Of a stretch of 35,253 bases of DNA, positions 22,906-30,295 are shown in pieces. This DNA is from CBIFWW01 sp966186435 (GTDB taxonomy: Bacteria > Pseudomonadota > Gammaproteobacteria > Enterobacterales > Enterobacteriaceae), in the NCBI GenBank assembly GCA_966186435.1, contig CBIFWW010000013.1, positions 1-35,253 of the forward strand, given 5' to 3'. The notes under the pieces are model-generated. The model was not told the origin of the DNA. It searched no databases and saw only the letters and a list, made by a program, of their open reading frames with translations. The position numbers were made by a program, and so were the translations under genes. Positions within the stretch are counted from its first letter, which is position 1; the number at the start of each line of letters is the position of its first letter.

Positions 22906-24966
22906 ATGACAAAAACTGGTAAAGTGGCAATCTGGGTGCCGAGCATAGTGATTGTGCTCATCGCGCTTTTGATTATTTTTATCGCAACCTTTGACTGGAA
23001 CCGGCTCAAACCGACCATCAACCGCAAAGTGTCGACGGAACTTAACCGGCCCTTTGCTATACGCGGCGACCTGGGCGTCAACTGGCAGCGCCACCGCGAT
23101 CAGGCGGGCTGGCGCGGTTGGGTGCCCTGGCCCACGGTTCACGCGGAAGACATTCTGCTGGGGAACCCCCCGGAGATCCCCGATCTCACCATGGTCCATC
23201 TGCCGAGGGTGGAAGCCACCCTTTCTCCACTGGCTCTGCTGAGTAAAACCGTCTATCTGCCTTGGGTAAAACTCACCCGACCAGATGCCCGTATTATCCG
23301 GCTGTCTGAAAAAACCAATAACTGGACCTTTAATTTGGCGGGTAGTGACGATCCTAAGACTGACCAGCAGCCATCGGCCTGGTCATTCCGGCTGGATGAC
23401 ATTCTGTTCGACCAGGGGATCATCAGCGTGGATGATGCGGTATCCAAGGCGGCGGTGAAGATCCATGTCGATCCATTAGGAAAGGCATTGCCCTTCAGTG
23501 AAGTGACTGGCGACACCAAAGGCGCGAAAAAAGCCAATGTGGCTGCCTATGTTTTTGGCCTGAAGGCCGAAGGCCGCTACAAGGGCCAGGCGCTGACCGG
23601 CACCGGGAAAATTGGTGGGATGTTGGCCCTACGTAGTGAGGGCGCAGCCTTCCCGGTACAGGCCGATTTCCACACTAAGGACGCTGAAGTCTCCTTTGTC
23701 GGCTTCATCAATGATCCAATGAAGATGGGTGGTGTCGATCTGCGGCTTAAATTTGCCGGTAACTCCCTCGGTAATCTGTACGATTTAACCGGCGTGCTGC
23801 TGCCTGATACCCCGCCATATGAAACCGACGGCCATCTGGTGGCGAAGATCGACCCGGACCATGGCTCGGTGTTTAACTACAACAACTTCAATGGCCGCAT
23901 TGGCGATAGCGATATTCACGGCTCGTTGACCTTCAGCCAGCGTAAGCCACGGCCTAAACTGGAAGGGGATATGGAATCCCGGCAGCTGCGGCTGGCGGAT
24001 TTAGGGCCGCTGATCGGCGTGGATTCCGGTAAAGGAGCAGCAAAAAACCGTGCTGAGGAGCGCGCTAAGGGAGACAGCGCGGTGCAGCCATCTGGCAAAG
24101 TGCTGCCCTATGACAAGTTCGACACCAGCAAGTGGGACACCATGGATGCCGACGTACGCTTTAAGGGCCGCCGCATCGAGCATGGTGATACCTTGCCTAT
24201 CAGTAACCTTTCCACCCACGTAGTGCTCAATAACGGTGATTTAAAGCTTAAGCCGCTGAAGTTCGACATGGCCGGGGGTAATATCGCCGCCAATATTCAC
24301 CTTCAGGGCCAACGTAACCCGATGCAGGGTGAGGCGGATATTCAAGCCCGCCGCTTGCAGCTTAAGCAGCTGATGCCGAATGTGGCCTCGATGCAGAAAA
24401 CCCTGGGGCAACTTAATGGCGATGCCAACTTCCGGGGGACCGGGAACTCGGTGGCGGCCTTGCTCGGCAGTAGTAATGGCTCCCTGAAAATGATCATGAA
24501 CGATGGCCTGATAAGCCGGAACCTAATGGAAATTCTCGGCCTGAATGTGGGTAACTTTATCGTCGGGCAGATCTTTGGTGATGACGAAGTGCGGATCAAC
24601 TGCGCGGCGGCGAACCTCGATCTGGTGAACGGCGTGGCCCGGCCGAAGATCTTTGCGGTGGATACCGAGAATGCGCTGATTAACATTACTGGCACCACTA
24701 GTTTTGCCAACGAGCGCCTGGATTTAACCATCGACCCGGAAAGTAAAGGGATCCGTATTATTACCCTACGCTCCCCGCTGTATGTGCGCGGCACGTTTAA
24801 AACGCCGGATTATGGTGTGAAACCTGGCCCGTTAATTGTGCGTGGTGCGGTGGCGGCAGCCCTGGCAACGTTGGTGACCCCGGCAGCGGCGCTACTGGCA
24901 TTGGTTTCACCTTCAGAAGGGGATGCTAACCAGTGCCGGAGTATTTTGTCGCAGTTGAAACACTAA
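22906..24966 (+). CDS. yhjG: AsmA-family inner-membrane protein YhjG
   Basis: YhjG belongs to the AsmA-like group of inner-membrane-anchored periplasmic proteins, related to proteins implicated in lipid transport between the membranes. Its own role is not settled. The 686 residues equal the E. coli length. An N-terminal transmembrane anchor spans about residues 8-28, followed by the AsmA N-terminal pattern FDWNRLKPTINRKVS. The long beta-rich body includes LNGDANFRGTGNSVAALLGSSNG, the AsmA C-terminal core, and SFANERLDLTIDP. The short C-terminal tail has a hydrophobic stretch (AAALATLVTPAAALLALVSP). AGGA lies nine bases before the ATG. It is convergent with yhjE across a strong hairpin. Confidence 0.92.
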   Translation: MTKTGKVAIWVPSIVIVLIALLIIFIATFDWNRLKPTINRKVSTELNRPFAIRGDLGVNWQRHRDQAGWRGWVPWPTVHAEDILLGNPPEIPDLTMVHLPRVEATLSPLALLSKTVYLPWVKLTRPDARIIRLSEKTNNWTFNLAGSDDPKTDQQPSAWSFRLDDILFDQGIISVDDAVSKAAVKIHVDPLGKALPFSEVTGDTKGAKKANVAAYVFGLKAEGRYKGQALTGTGKIGGMLALRSEGAAFPVQADFHTKDAEVSFVGFINDPMKMGGVDLRLKFAGNSLGNLYDLTGVLLPDTPPYETDGHLVAKIDPDHGSVFNYNNFNGRIGDSDIHGSLTFSQRKPRPKLEGDMESRQLRLADLGPLIGVDSGKGAAKNRAEERAKGDSAVQPSGKVLPYDKFDTSKWDTMDADVRFKGRRIEHGDTLPISNLSTHVVLNNGDLKLKPLKFDMAGGNIAANIHLQGQRNPMQGEADIQARRLQLKQLMPNVASMQKTLGQLNGDANFRGTGNSVAALLGSSNGSLKMIMNDGLISRNLMEILGLNVGNFIVGQIFGDDEVRINCAAANLDLVNGVARPKIFAVDTENALINITGTTSFANERLDLTIDPESKGIRIITLRSPLYVRGTFKTPDYGVKPGPLIVRGAVAAALATLVTPAAALLALVSPSEGDANQCRSILSQLKH

Positions 24967-24973
24967 GGAAGAA

Positions 24974-25003
24974 ACCGGCCTGTGGAGGCGCCCACAGGCC
25001 GGT
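24974..25003 (-). terminator. Hairpin terminator between yhjG and yhjE
   Basis: ACCGGCCTGTGG (24974-24985) pairs perfectly with CCACAGGCCGGT (24992-25003), a 12-bp GC-rich stem with a six-base loop. Leftward it is followed by TTTCTTCCTT, so it should stop yhjE transcripts. Rightward there is no T tract, though the stem may still protect the yhjG mRNA. Confidence 0.75.
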
Positions 25004-25009
25004 AAGTTA

Positions 25010-26338
25010 CTACAAGGATTGATGGCGGGTTTCGTGGGTTGCCAACAGGGCAATCAGCGTTAGCCCTGCCATGCTCGCCAGATAAACCCCCACGTAGAAC
25101 AGCCCATAGTTGGCTTGCAACCAGGTGGCGATATAGGGCGCTACGGAGGCCCCGAGGATCGACGCCACGTTATAGGAGAAGGAAGCTCCGGTATAACGCA
25201 CTTCCGTCGGGAACAGCTCCGGCAGCAGGGCGCCCATTGGCCCAAAGGTCAGCCCCATCAGGCTTAAACCAATCAGCAGATACAGCATTACCATCGCTTC
25301 ATTCCCGGTGCTTAACAGCGGCGGGAACACGAACAGGGCAAACACCACGATCAGGCTGGTGATGACAATCATGCTTTTACGGCGGCCATATTTATCCGCC
25401 AGCACACCAGCAATCGGCACCATGATGCCAAAGCCAATCACCGCCATCATCAGCATCCACAGTACATCGTTACGAGGCAAGCCCAAACCGTTCGGGGCCG
25501 CAGAGGTGCTGTAGGTCATGGAGTAGACCGTCATGATATAAAACAGGGTGTAGGTCGCCAGCATGATAAAGGTGCCAAGTACCGTGACCCGCACATGTTT
25601 GGTCAGTAGAGTGCCCATCGGGATTTTAACCCGCTTACCGGCTTTGGCAACTTTGGCGAACACCGGTGTATCATGCAGAGAGACACGGACATAGAGGCCA
25701 ATCAACACCAGCACGGCAGAAAGCACAAACGGCACGCGCCAACCCCAGGTCATAAACTGATCGTCCGTTAGCAGCCATGAGAGCAGCAGGAAGGAGCCGT
25801 TGGCGAAGAAGAAGCCGATAGGCGCGCCCAATTGCGGGAATGAACCATATAGCGCCCGCTTGTTAGCCGGGGCATTCTCCGTTGCCAATAAGGCCGCACC
25901 GCCCCATTCGCCACCCAAACCTAAACCCTGACCAAAACGGGCGATTGCCAGCAGGATAGGGGCCAGAATGCCGATGGTTTCATAGCCCGGCAGCAAGCCA
26001 ATGATAACGGTTGAGATCCCCATGGTGAGCAGCGAAGCCACCAGGGTGGCCTTGCGGCCCACGCGGTCACCAAAGTGGCCGAACACCGCAGAACCGATAG
26101 GACGGGCCACAAAAGCGATAGCGAAGGTTGCCAGCGACTGTAGCGTGGCGGCGGTAGGGTCACCCTGTGGGAAGAAGATATGCGGGAAGACAATCACCGC
26201 AGCAGTGGCATAAATGTAAAAGTCAAAGAACTCGATGGCGGTGCCAATCAATGAGGCAACGATGACTTTCCCCCGGGAGTTTACCGGGACCTGATCTTCA
26301 GGAGTATCGATGGTTGTTGCGATTGAGGATGCTTGCAT
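25010..26338 (-). CDS. yhjE: MFS transporter YhjE (metabolite:proton symporter type)
   Basis: YhjE is a major facilitator superfamily permease of the metabolite:H+ symporter (MHS) family; its substrate is not established. The 442 residues are within two of E. coli. Twelve transmembrane helices are expected. Family motifs include GTAIEFFDFYIYA in helix 1, GDRVGRKATL in the 2-3 loop, RFGQGLGLGGEWGGA near helix 4, ADKYGRRKS in the 8-9 loop and ELFPTEVRYTGAS near the end. The ribosome binding site is weak (AAGAAAAAACT). A promoter candidate lies about 90-120 bases upstream. It follows yhjD in the same direction but after 320 bases, so separate transcription is likely. Confidence 0.93.
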   Translation of the reverse strand: MQASSIATTIDTPEDQVPVNSRGKVIVASLIGTAIEFFDFYIYATAAVIVFPHIFFPQGDPTAATLQSLATFAIAFVARPIGSAVFGHFGDRVGRKATLVASLLTMGISTVIIGLLPGYETIGILAPILLAIARFGQGLGLGGEWGGAALLATENAPANKRALYGSFPQLGAPIGFFFANGSFLLLSWLLTDDQFMTWGWRVPFVLSAVLVLIGLYVRVSLHDTPVFAKVAKAGKRVKIPMGTLLTKHVRVTVLGTFIMLATYTLFYIMTVYSMTYSTSAAPNGLGLPRNDVLWMLMMAVIGFGIMVPIAGVLADKYGRRKSMIVITSLIVVFALFVFPPLLSTGNEAMVMLYLLIGLSLMGLTFGPMGALLPELFPTEVRYTGASFSYNVASILGASVAPYIATWLQANYGLFYVGVYLASMAGLTLIALLATHETRHQSL

Positions 26339-26429
26339 AGTTTTTTCTTATGTTTGAACGGTAACGAATGCTGCGAGGAACCGAGCTTGCGATGCTGGCG
26401 GTGCCACGCCATGTGGCGAAAGAAAAACC

Positions 26430-26459
26430 ATATTACGCATGGCAAAAGCGCCATTTCAA
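26430..26459 (-). promoter_or_regulatory. Candidate sigma-70 promoter for yhjE
   Basis: Read leftward, TTGAAA (26459-26454) and TAATAT (26435-26430) are 18 bases apart and match the -35 and -10 consensus at five and four positions. The -10 is about 90 bases ahead of the yhjE ATG. Motif-based inference. Confidence 0.42.
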
Positions 26460-26541
26460 CGGGGGAAAACCCTAACCATTAGCAATTAAGAGGTTATTGA
26501 GTGGATAATTTTCAAGCTGAGATTTAGATTTGGTGGATGTG

Positions 26542-26563
26542 CTGATATATACAATATATCCAG
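26542..26563. repeat. Near-palindrome with ATATAT arms
   Basis: CTGATATAT, then ACA, then ATATATCCAG, is an inverted repeat broken by one extra C in the right arm. It overlaps a second dyad (CCAGT 26560-26564, ACTGG 26572-26576). Its TATATA core resembles the palindromes at 2041-2083 and 26631-26652. Confidence 0.5.
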
Positions 26564-26630
26564 TCATTAACACTGGCTTTTAGTTAAAAAAAAGTTACCG
26601 CTTGGATTTATATGCTGGGGTGATATGAGG

Positions 26631-26652
26631 CAGGGCTATATATATAGCCCTG
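26631..26652. repeat. Perfect 22-bp palindrome 3' of yhjD
   Basis: CAGGGCTATAT (26631-26641) is followed directly by its exact complement ATATAGCCCTG (26642-26652). It starts six bases beyond the yhjD stop in the leftward direction. It could fold the yhjD mRNA 3' end but has no T tract, so an intrinsic terminator is not supported. With the dppF-distal repeat (2041-2083) it shares the 3'-of-gene position, the GGG/CCC clamp and the TATATA centre. Confidence 0.65.
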
Positions 26653-26658
26653 AATGGT

Positions 26659-27669
26659 TTAAGCAGAGGGACGGCGGCTCGGCATTGGCGGATCGTCATG
26701 GTAACGGGCAGTGGCAATCCAGGCGGCGCAGAACAGCGTCAGCCGGGCAAAGAAGTAGAAGAAGGCCATCAGCCCCAGCACCGAACCAAAAGCCGCCCCG
26801 GAGGGGGAGCTAACCAGTTTGGGCAGGGTGTAAGTCATAATGATTTTTATCACTTCAAAGCCAATAGCGGCCAACAGAGTCCCCCGGAACAAGGCCTTGC
26901 GGCGCGGGCGATGACGGGGCAAGCGCCAGAAAATCCAGAAGAACAACAGGAAGTTGGCGATGATTGATATAGCCAGGCCAATCAGATGCCAGGCAGGTTT
27001 TAACCAGCCAATAGCGTTCAAATGGAACCAGTTAATAATGGTTTGCTGAGCGGAGCCGGCAATCGAGGTTATCGATATCGTCACGATCAGGGCGATAAGC
27101 AGGCCCATCAGGGAGATCAAATCACGCAGGTATTTCATCCAGAATTTTTCCTGATCCTGCGAGGTGCGTTCCCAGTTGTCACGGGATTGGGCGCGTACCG
27201 CCTCACGCAGATTCCCCATCCAGTTAATCCCGGAGTATAGGGCTACCAGCAATCCCACCAAACCCACGGTAGTACGTTGGTTTACGGCGGTATTAATGGT
27301 GTTTTTTAGGGTGGCCGCCAAGGTAGGGTCACTGACGTTTTCGAGGATCTTATTAAAGATATCCTGCATCAGCGTAGGGTGGGCCGCCAGTACATAGCCC
27401 CCGGCGGCAAACGCCACCATCATCATTGGGATCAGCGACAGGAAGGAAAAGTAGGTGATGGCCGCGCCGAACTGATTCCCCATACGGTCGTTAAAGCGCT
27501 CGGCGGCGCGAATAATATGGGCCACAGTATGGTTGCGCTCAATCTTCCCCACGGTGTGGTTAACATTGTCGATGGTGTGATTGATTTTCTCATTACTGGT
27601 TTTCAGCTTGAGGATCGGCTCTACGTCTTGGTTTTCGCTCGGCTGGCGTGGATTATCCTGATTTGGCAT
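26659..27669 (-). CDS. yhjD: Inner-membrane protein YhjD (YihY/BrkB family)
   Basis: YhjD is a multi-pass inner-membrane protein of the YihY/BrkB family. A variant of the E. coli protein permits survival with a minimal lipid IVA precursor, which led to the proposal that it moves such lipids; its normal role is uncertain. The start at 27669, with GGGAGAG upstream, gives 336 residues against 337 in E. coli. A GTG 57 bases earlier lacks a ribosome binding site. About the first 55 residues are polar and variable. Conserved blocks follow: AERFNDRMGNQFGAAITYFSF, LYSGINWMGNLREA, FFWIFWRLPRHRPRRKALFRG and FFYFFARLTLFCAAW, with six or so transmembrane helices. It lies 77 bases after yhjC in the same direction. 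Confidence 0.92.
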   Translation of the reverse strand: MPNQDNPRQPSENQDVEPILKLKTSNEKINHTIDNVNHTVGKIERNHTVAHIIRAAERFNDRMGNQFGAAITYFSFLSLIPMMMVAFAAGGYVLAAHPTLMQDIFNKILENVSDPTLAATLKNTINTAVNQRTTVGLVGLLVALYSGINWMGNLREAVRAQSRDNWERTSQDQEKFWMKYLRDLISLMGLLIALIVTISITSIAGSAQQTIINWFHLNAIGWLKPAWHLIGLAISIIANFLLFFWIFWRLPRHRPRRKALFRGTLLAAIGFEVIKIIMTYTLPKLVSSPSGAAFGSVLGLMAFFYFFARLTLFCAAWIATARYHDDPPMPSRRPSA

Positions 27670-27746
27670 ACGGTCATGTCTCTCCCGGTCTGTCGGCGTG
27701 GTTAACTGAATTATAAACCACTCCACGCAATGACGCGGTGCGGCGG

Positions 27747-28646
27747 TTAATCAACATAATGTTTGAGTTGGTTACTCAGCCATTCCATTAATAAATTGAC
27801 CCGGCGGGACAGGTTGCGGCGGTGGGGATAAATCAGCGATACCGGCATTGACCGGGGCCGGTATTGCGGCAGCACTTCTATTAATTCACCGCTGCTCAGG
27901 AAATGCCTCACCCCAATGCGCGGCACCTGAATAATCCCCAGTCCCGCCAGGCACGCCGCTTGGTGGGTTTCGGTGCTATTCACAGTGAGCACACCACCGG
28001 TTTTGATAAATTGATTATCACCCAAAAGCAGGTATTCGAAGCCCTGGGGCCGTACACCCAGATGGGTGGCGTAATGCACCATTCCATGGCCCGCTAAGTC
28101 ATCCAGATTTTGCGGGTGACCAAAACGCTCGATATAGCCTGGGCTGGCGCAGTTGACCTGGCTTAGCTCGCCGATATGGCGTGCCACCAGGCCAGAGTCT
28201 TTTAAGGTACCCACCCGCACCACGCAATCAAACCCCTCCTGAATGACATCCACCAAACGATCGCTACTACTGAGTTCCAGTTCAATGCCCGGATATTGTT
28301 GCAAAAAGGCGGGCAGACGGGGGATAACCAGGTTTTTGGCTATACTGACGGGCATATCCACCCGCAGTCGTCCACTGATGGCACCTGGATCGGATTGGAA
28401 CAGATTATCCAGTTCCTCGATGTTACTGAGCAGATCTTTGGCCCGCTCGTAATAAATCAACCCGTCTTGAGTCAGTTGAACAGACCGGGTGGTGCGGTGA
28501 AGTAAGCGCACGCCCAGGCTGCTTTCCAAAGCCTGAACCTGCCGGGAAACGCTGCCTTTAGGCAGGCTGAGGGTTTCGGCAGCGCGGGTGAAACTCCTCA
28601 AATCGGCCACCCGAACAAACAGCTGCATTGCGTAAATTTTATCCAT
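27747..28646 (-). CDS. yhjC: LysR-type transcriptional regulator, YhjC-like
   Basis: This is a LysR-family DNA-binding regulator of 299 residues. The N-terminal winged helix-turn-helix (about 1-60) contains SFTRAAETLSLPKGSVSRQVQALE. The effector-binding domain follows, with ISGRLRVDMP and the GLGIIQVPRIGVR segment. The ATG at 28646 matches the YhjC start; a GTG immediately before is an alternative. The position beside yhjD is that of yhjC in E. coli, and the resemblance is clear but looser than for neighbouring genes. It is divergent from a short-chain dehydrogenase gene, with a perfect dyad between them, so it probably controls that gene and itself. The effector cannot be told from the sequence. 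Confidence 0.85.
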   Translation of the reverse strand: MDKIYAMQLFVRVADLRSFTRAAETLSLPKGSVSRQVQALESSLGVRLLHRTTRSVQLTQDGLIYYERAKDLLSNIEELDNLFQSDPGAISGRLRVDMPVSIAKNLVIPRLPAFLQQYPGIELELSSSDRLVDVIQEGFDCVVRVGTLKDSGLVARHIGELSQVNCASPGYIERFGHPQNLDDLAGHGMVHYATHLGVRPQGFEYLLLGDNQFIKTGGVLTVNSTETHQAACLAGLGIIQVPRIGVRHFLSSGELIEVLPQYRPRSMPVSLIYPHRRNLSRRVNLLMEWLSNQLKHYVD

Positions 28647-28663
28647 CACTTTGGCCTATTGTT

Positions 28664-28685
28664 GCTTAATTCAGAACAGTTAAGC
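28664..28685. promoter_or_regulatory. Candidate LysR-type operator between yhjC and the SDR gene
   Basis: GCTTAA (28664-28669) and TTAAGC (28680-28685) are a perfect inverted repeat with ten bases between. The dyad contains a T-N11-A type core, as expected for LysR-family boxes. It lies 18 bases before the regulator start and about 80 before the dehydrogenase start, where a shared operator would sit. That the neighbouring regulator binds it is inference. Confidence 0.55.
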
Positions 28686-28764
28686 GCATTTAGCTATCTT
28701 TATCGTTTTAAGTCTAGCTAATAAGCTGGTTGCCACATGTTGATCCATCACCATGAGGTAAATC

Positions 28765-29523
28765 ATGAGCCAACGTATTGTAATTATCACCGGCGGGAGC
28801 CGTGGATTAGGCCGTAACGCGGCACTTAAGCTGTCTGCCAGGGGAATGGGGATTATCCTGACCTTCAATAATAGTGAGCAGGAAGCCCGTGATGTGGTCC
28901 AGGAAATCGAACAAAATGGCGGAAAAGCTGCGGCAATTCAATTAAATGTAAGCGATACCTCTGGCTTCCCTGCTTTTGTCCAACAGGTGAAGCAAACCCT
29001 GCAACAGGTCTGGCAACGGGATACTTTTGACTGTTTATTAAACAACGCCGGATTTGGTGCCAATACCGCTTTTGCAGACACCACCGAGGCTGAATTTGAC
29101 GGGTTAATGAATGTGCACTTTAAGGGGCCTTTCTTCTTAACCCAGCAGTTACTTCCGGCCATCAAAAATGGCGGGAGAATTCTTAATGTTTCCACTGGAT
29201 TAACCCGTTTTGCCCACCCGGGGAAAGCCACTTATGCGGCGATGAAAGGGGCAATTGAAGTACTAACCCGCTACCAGGCTCAGGAACTGGGGGGCCGTAA
29301 TATCACCGTTAATACCATCGCCCCTGGGGCCATTGCCACAGACTTTGGCGGCGGTGTGGTGCGTGATAACCCCGAGGTAAACCGGGGGGTTGCCGCAGTA
29401 ACAGCCCTGGGACGAGTGGGGGAGCCGGATGATATCGGTAATGCCATCGCCGCGCTGCTGGATGACCAATTGGGCTGGATGAACGCCCAACGGGTGGAAG
29501 TCTCAGGCGGGATGCACCTGTAA
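28765..29523 (+). CDS. Short-chain dehydrogenase/reductase (SDR family)
   Basis: This is a classical SDR oxidoreductase of 252 residues, probably NADP(H)-dependent and cytoplasmic; the substrate is unknown. The cofactor loop is TGGSRGLG (9-16), followed by LLNNAG (91-96) and Asn116. The catalytic triad is Ser143, Tyr157 and Lys161 (YAAMK). The PG motif APGAIATDF and C-terminal VSGGMHL are typical of FabG-like SDRs. GAGGT lies six bases before the ATG. E. coli has no such gene at this spot next to yhjC, so it is a lineage-specific insertion or retention. The divergent arrangement with the LysR gene suggests it is the regulated target, perhaps for detoxifying a carbonyl compound. Confidence 0.88.
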   Translation: MSQRIVIITGGSRGLGRNAALKLSARGMGIILTFNNSEQEARDVVQEIEQNGGKAAAIQLNVSDTSGFPAFVQQVKQTLQQVWQRDTFDCLLNNAGFGANTAFADTTEAEFDGLMNVHFKGPFFLTQQLLPAIKNGGRILNVSTGLTRFAHPGKATYAAMKGAIEVLTRYQAQELGGRNITVNTIAPGAIATDFGGGVVRDNPEVNRGVAAVTALGRVGEPDDIGNAIAALLDDQLGWMNAQRVEVSGGMHL

Positions 29524-29531
29524 TTTTGTTT

Positions 29532-29554
29532 CCCCGGTGCGCTTTGTGCCGGGG
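29532..29554 (+). terminator. Hairpin after the SDR gene
   Basis: CCCCGGTGC (29532-29540) pairs with GTGCCGGGG (29546-29554) over nine base pairs, two of them G-U, with a five-base loop. Only GCTTATGG follows, so the T tract is poor. It sits between two convergent genes, nine bases past the SDR stop. Confidence 0.5.
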
Positions 29555-29563
29555 GCTTATGGA

Positions 29564-30103
29564 TCAGATTCGGGCAGCCTGATATTCATGCCGCAATAAT
29601 CCGAACACCCAGTCATCCTGCCAGCGTTCGCCCAGCCAGTAGTTTTCCCTCAACGTACCCTCTAATACAAAGCCCTGTTTTTCCAGCACCCGCCGTGAGC
29701 CTTGATTCCCCACGGTCACCGTGGCGATCAGTTTGCGGAAGTGGCAATGTCGAAAAGCAAACTTACATACCCCGGCGAGAGATTCACTGCCATAACCCTT
29801 GTGGTGGTGGGCACCAGCCATAATAAACCCCACCTCGGCGATACCTTCTTCACGCTTTACAAAGCCGGTGACACCCAGCGGCTCCCCGGTGTTTCTATCT
29901 TCAATAACCAGACACAGCCAGTGCAGGCTCTCCGGCCCCCAGGGCAAGATCCGGCCTGCAAAATCCGCCCGAACCTCCTCCTCAGAGCGGGGATCGCATA
30001 TAAACGCCATCACTGCCTGATCACACTGGAAACGATAGAAAAACCGCCAATCGCGCGCTTCCATCGGGCGCATGGATAAACGCGGGGTGATCAGTGGAAA
30101 CAT
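29564..30103 (-). CDS. GNAT-family N-acetyltransferase (RimJ/RimL type)
   Basis: The protein belongs to the GNAT acetyltransferase superfamily, in the group with RimJ/RimL-like enzymes that use acetyl-CoA; its acceptor is unknown. The ATG at 30103, with AAGG about nine bases upstream, gives 179 residues. An upstream in-frame start would add 22 residues unlike the family. It opens with LITPRLSMRPMEARDW, typical of this group. The acetyl-CoA loop corresponds to HHHKGYGSESLAG, and IATVTVGNQGSRRVLEKQGF is the RimJ-like C-terminal motif, ending in LREN then VFGLLRHEY. It converges with the SDR gene and is divergent from the HEPN protein gene across 192 bases. Confidence 0.87.
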   Translation of the reverse strand: MFPLITPRLSMRPMEARDWRFFYRFQCDQAVMAFICDPRSEEEVRADFAGRILPWGPESLHWLCLVIEDRNTGEPLGVTGFVKREEGIAEVGFIMAGAHHHKGYGSESLAGVCKFAFRHCHFRKLIATVTVGNQGSRRVLEKQGFVLEGTLRENYWLGERWQDDWVFGLLRHEYQAARI

Positions 30104-30295
30104 AGTGAAGCGCCTTAAACCGGAAAATATATACCCATTGATACCAGTTTCACTGCTTATGCCCAACAAAATTATTGCCGAACCGGCCCCGGCCAGCGGC
30201 TGGGTTTAAAAATTCATCTATGGTTATAGGGTGTTGATTTTTCGGCGTGACCGGCGGTTAGCAAGGGCACGAAAATATATCTGGAGCCTTACACG

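Larger units (their letters stand above)
26339..26658. other. Non-coding interval between yhjD and yhjE
   Basis: This 320-base, rather AT-rich stretch carries no gene that I can support. It contains the yhjE promoter candidate, a small CGCCA/TGGCG dyad (26408-26419), a near-palindrome with ATATAT arms (26542-26563), a CCAGT/ACTGG dyad (26560-26576) and a perfect 22-base palindrome (26631-26652) close behind yhjD. The density of dyads is higher than in the other gaps of the window. Confidence 0.6.

Noticed and set aside
22525..23199. Leftward open frame of about 224 codons across the kdgK-yhjG interval
   Set aside because: It runs antisense to the start of yhjG, across the intergenic dyads and into kdgK, with no family similarity or start signal. 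It is not a remnant of pdeH, since no EAL motif is present.
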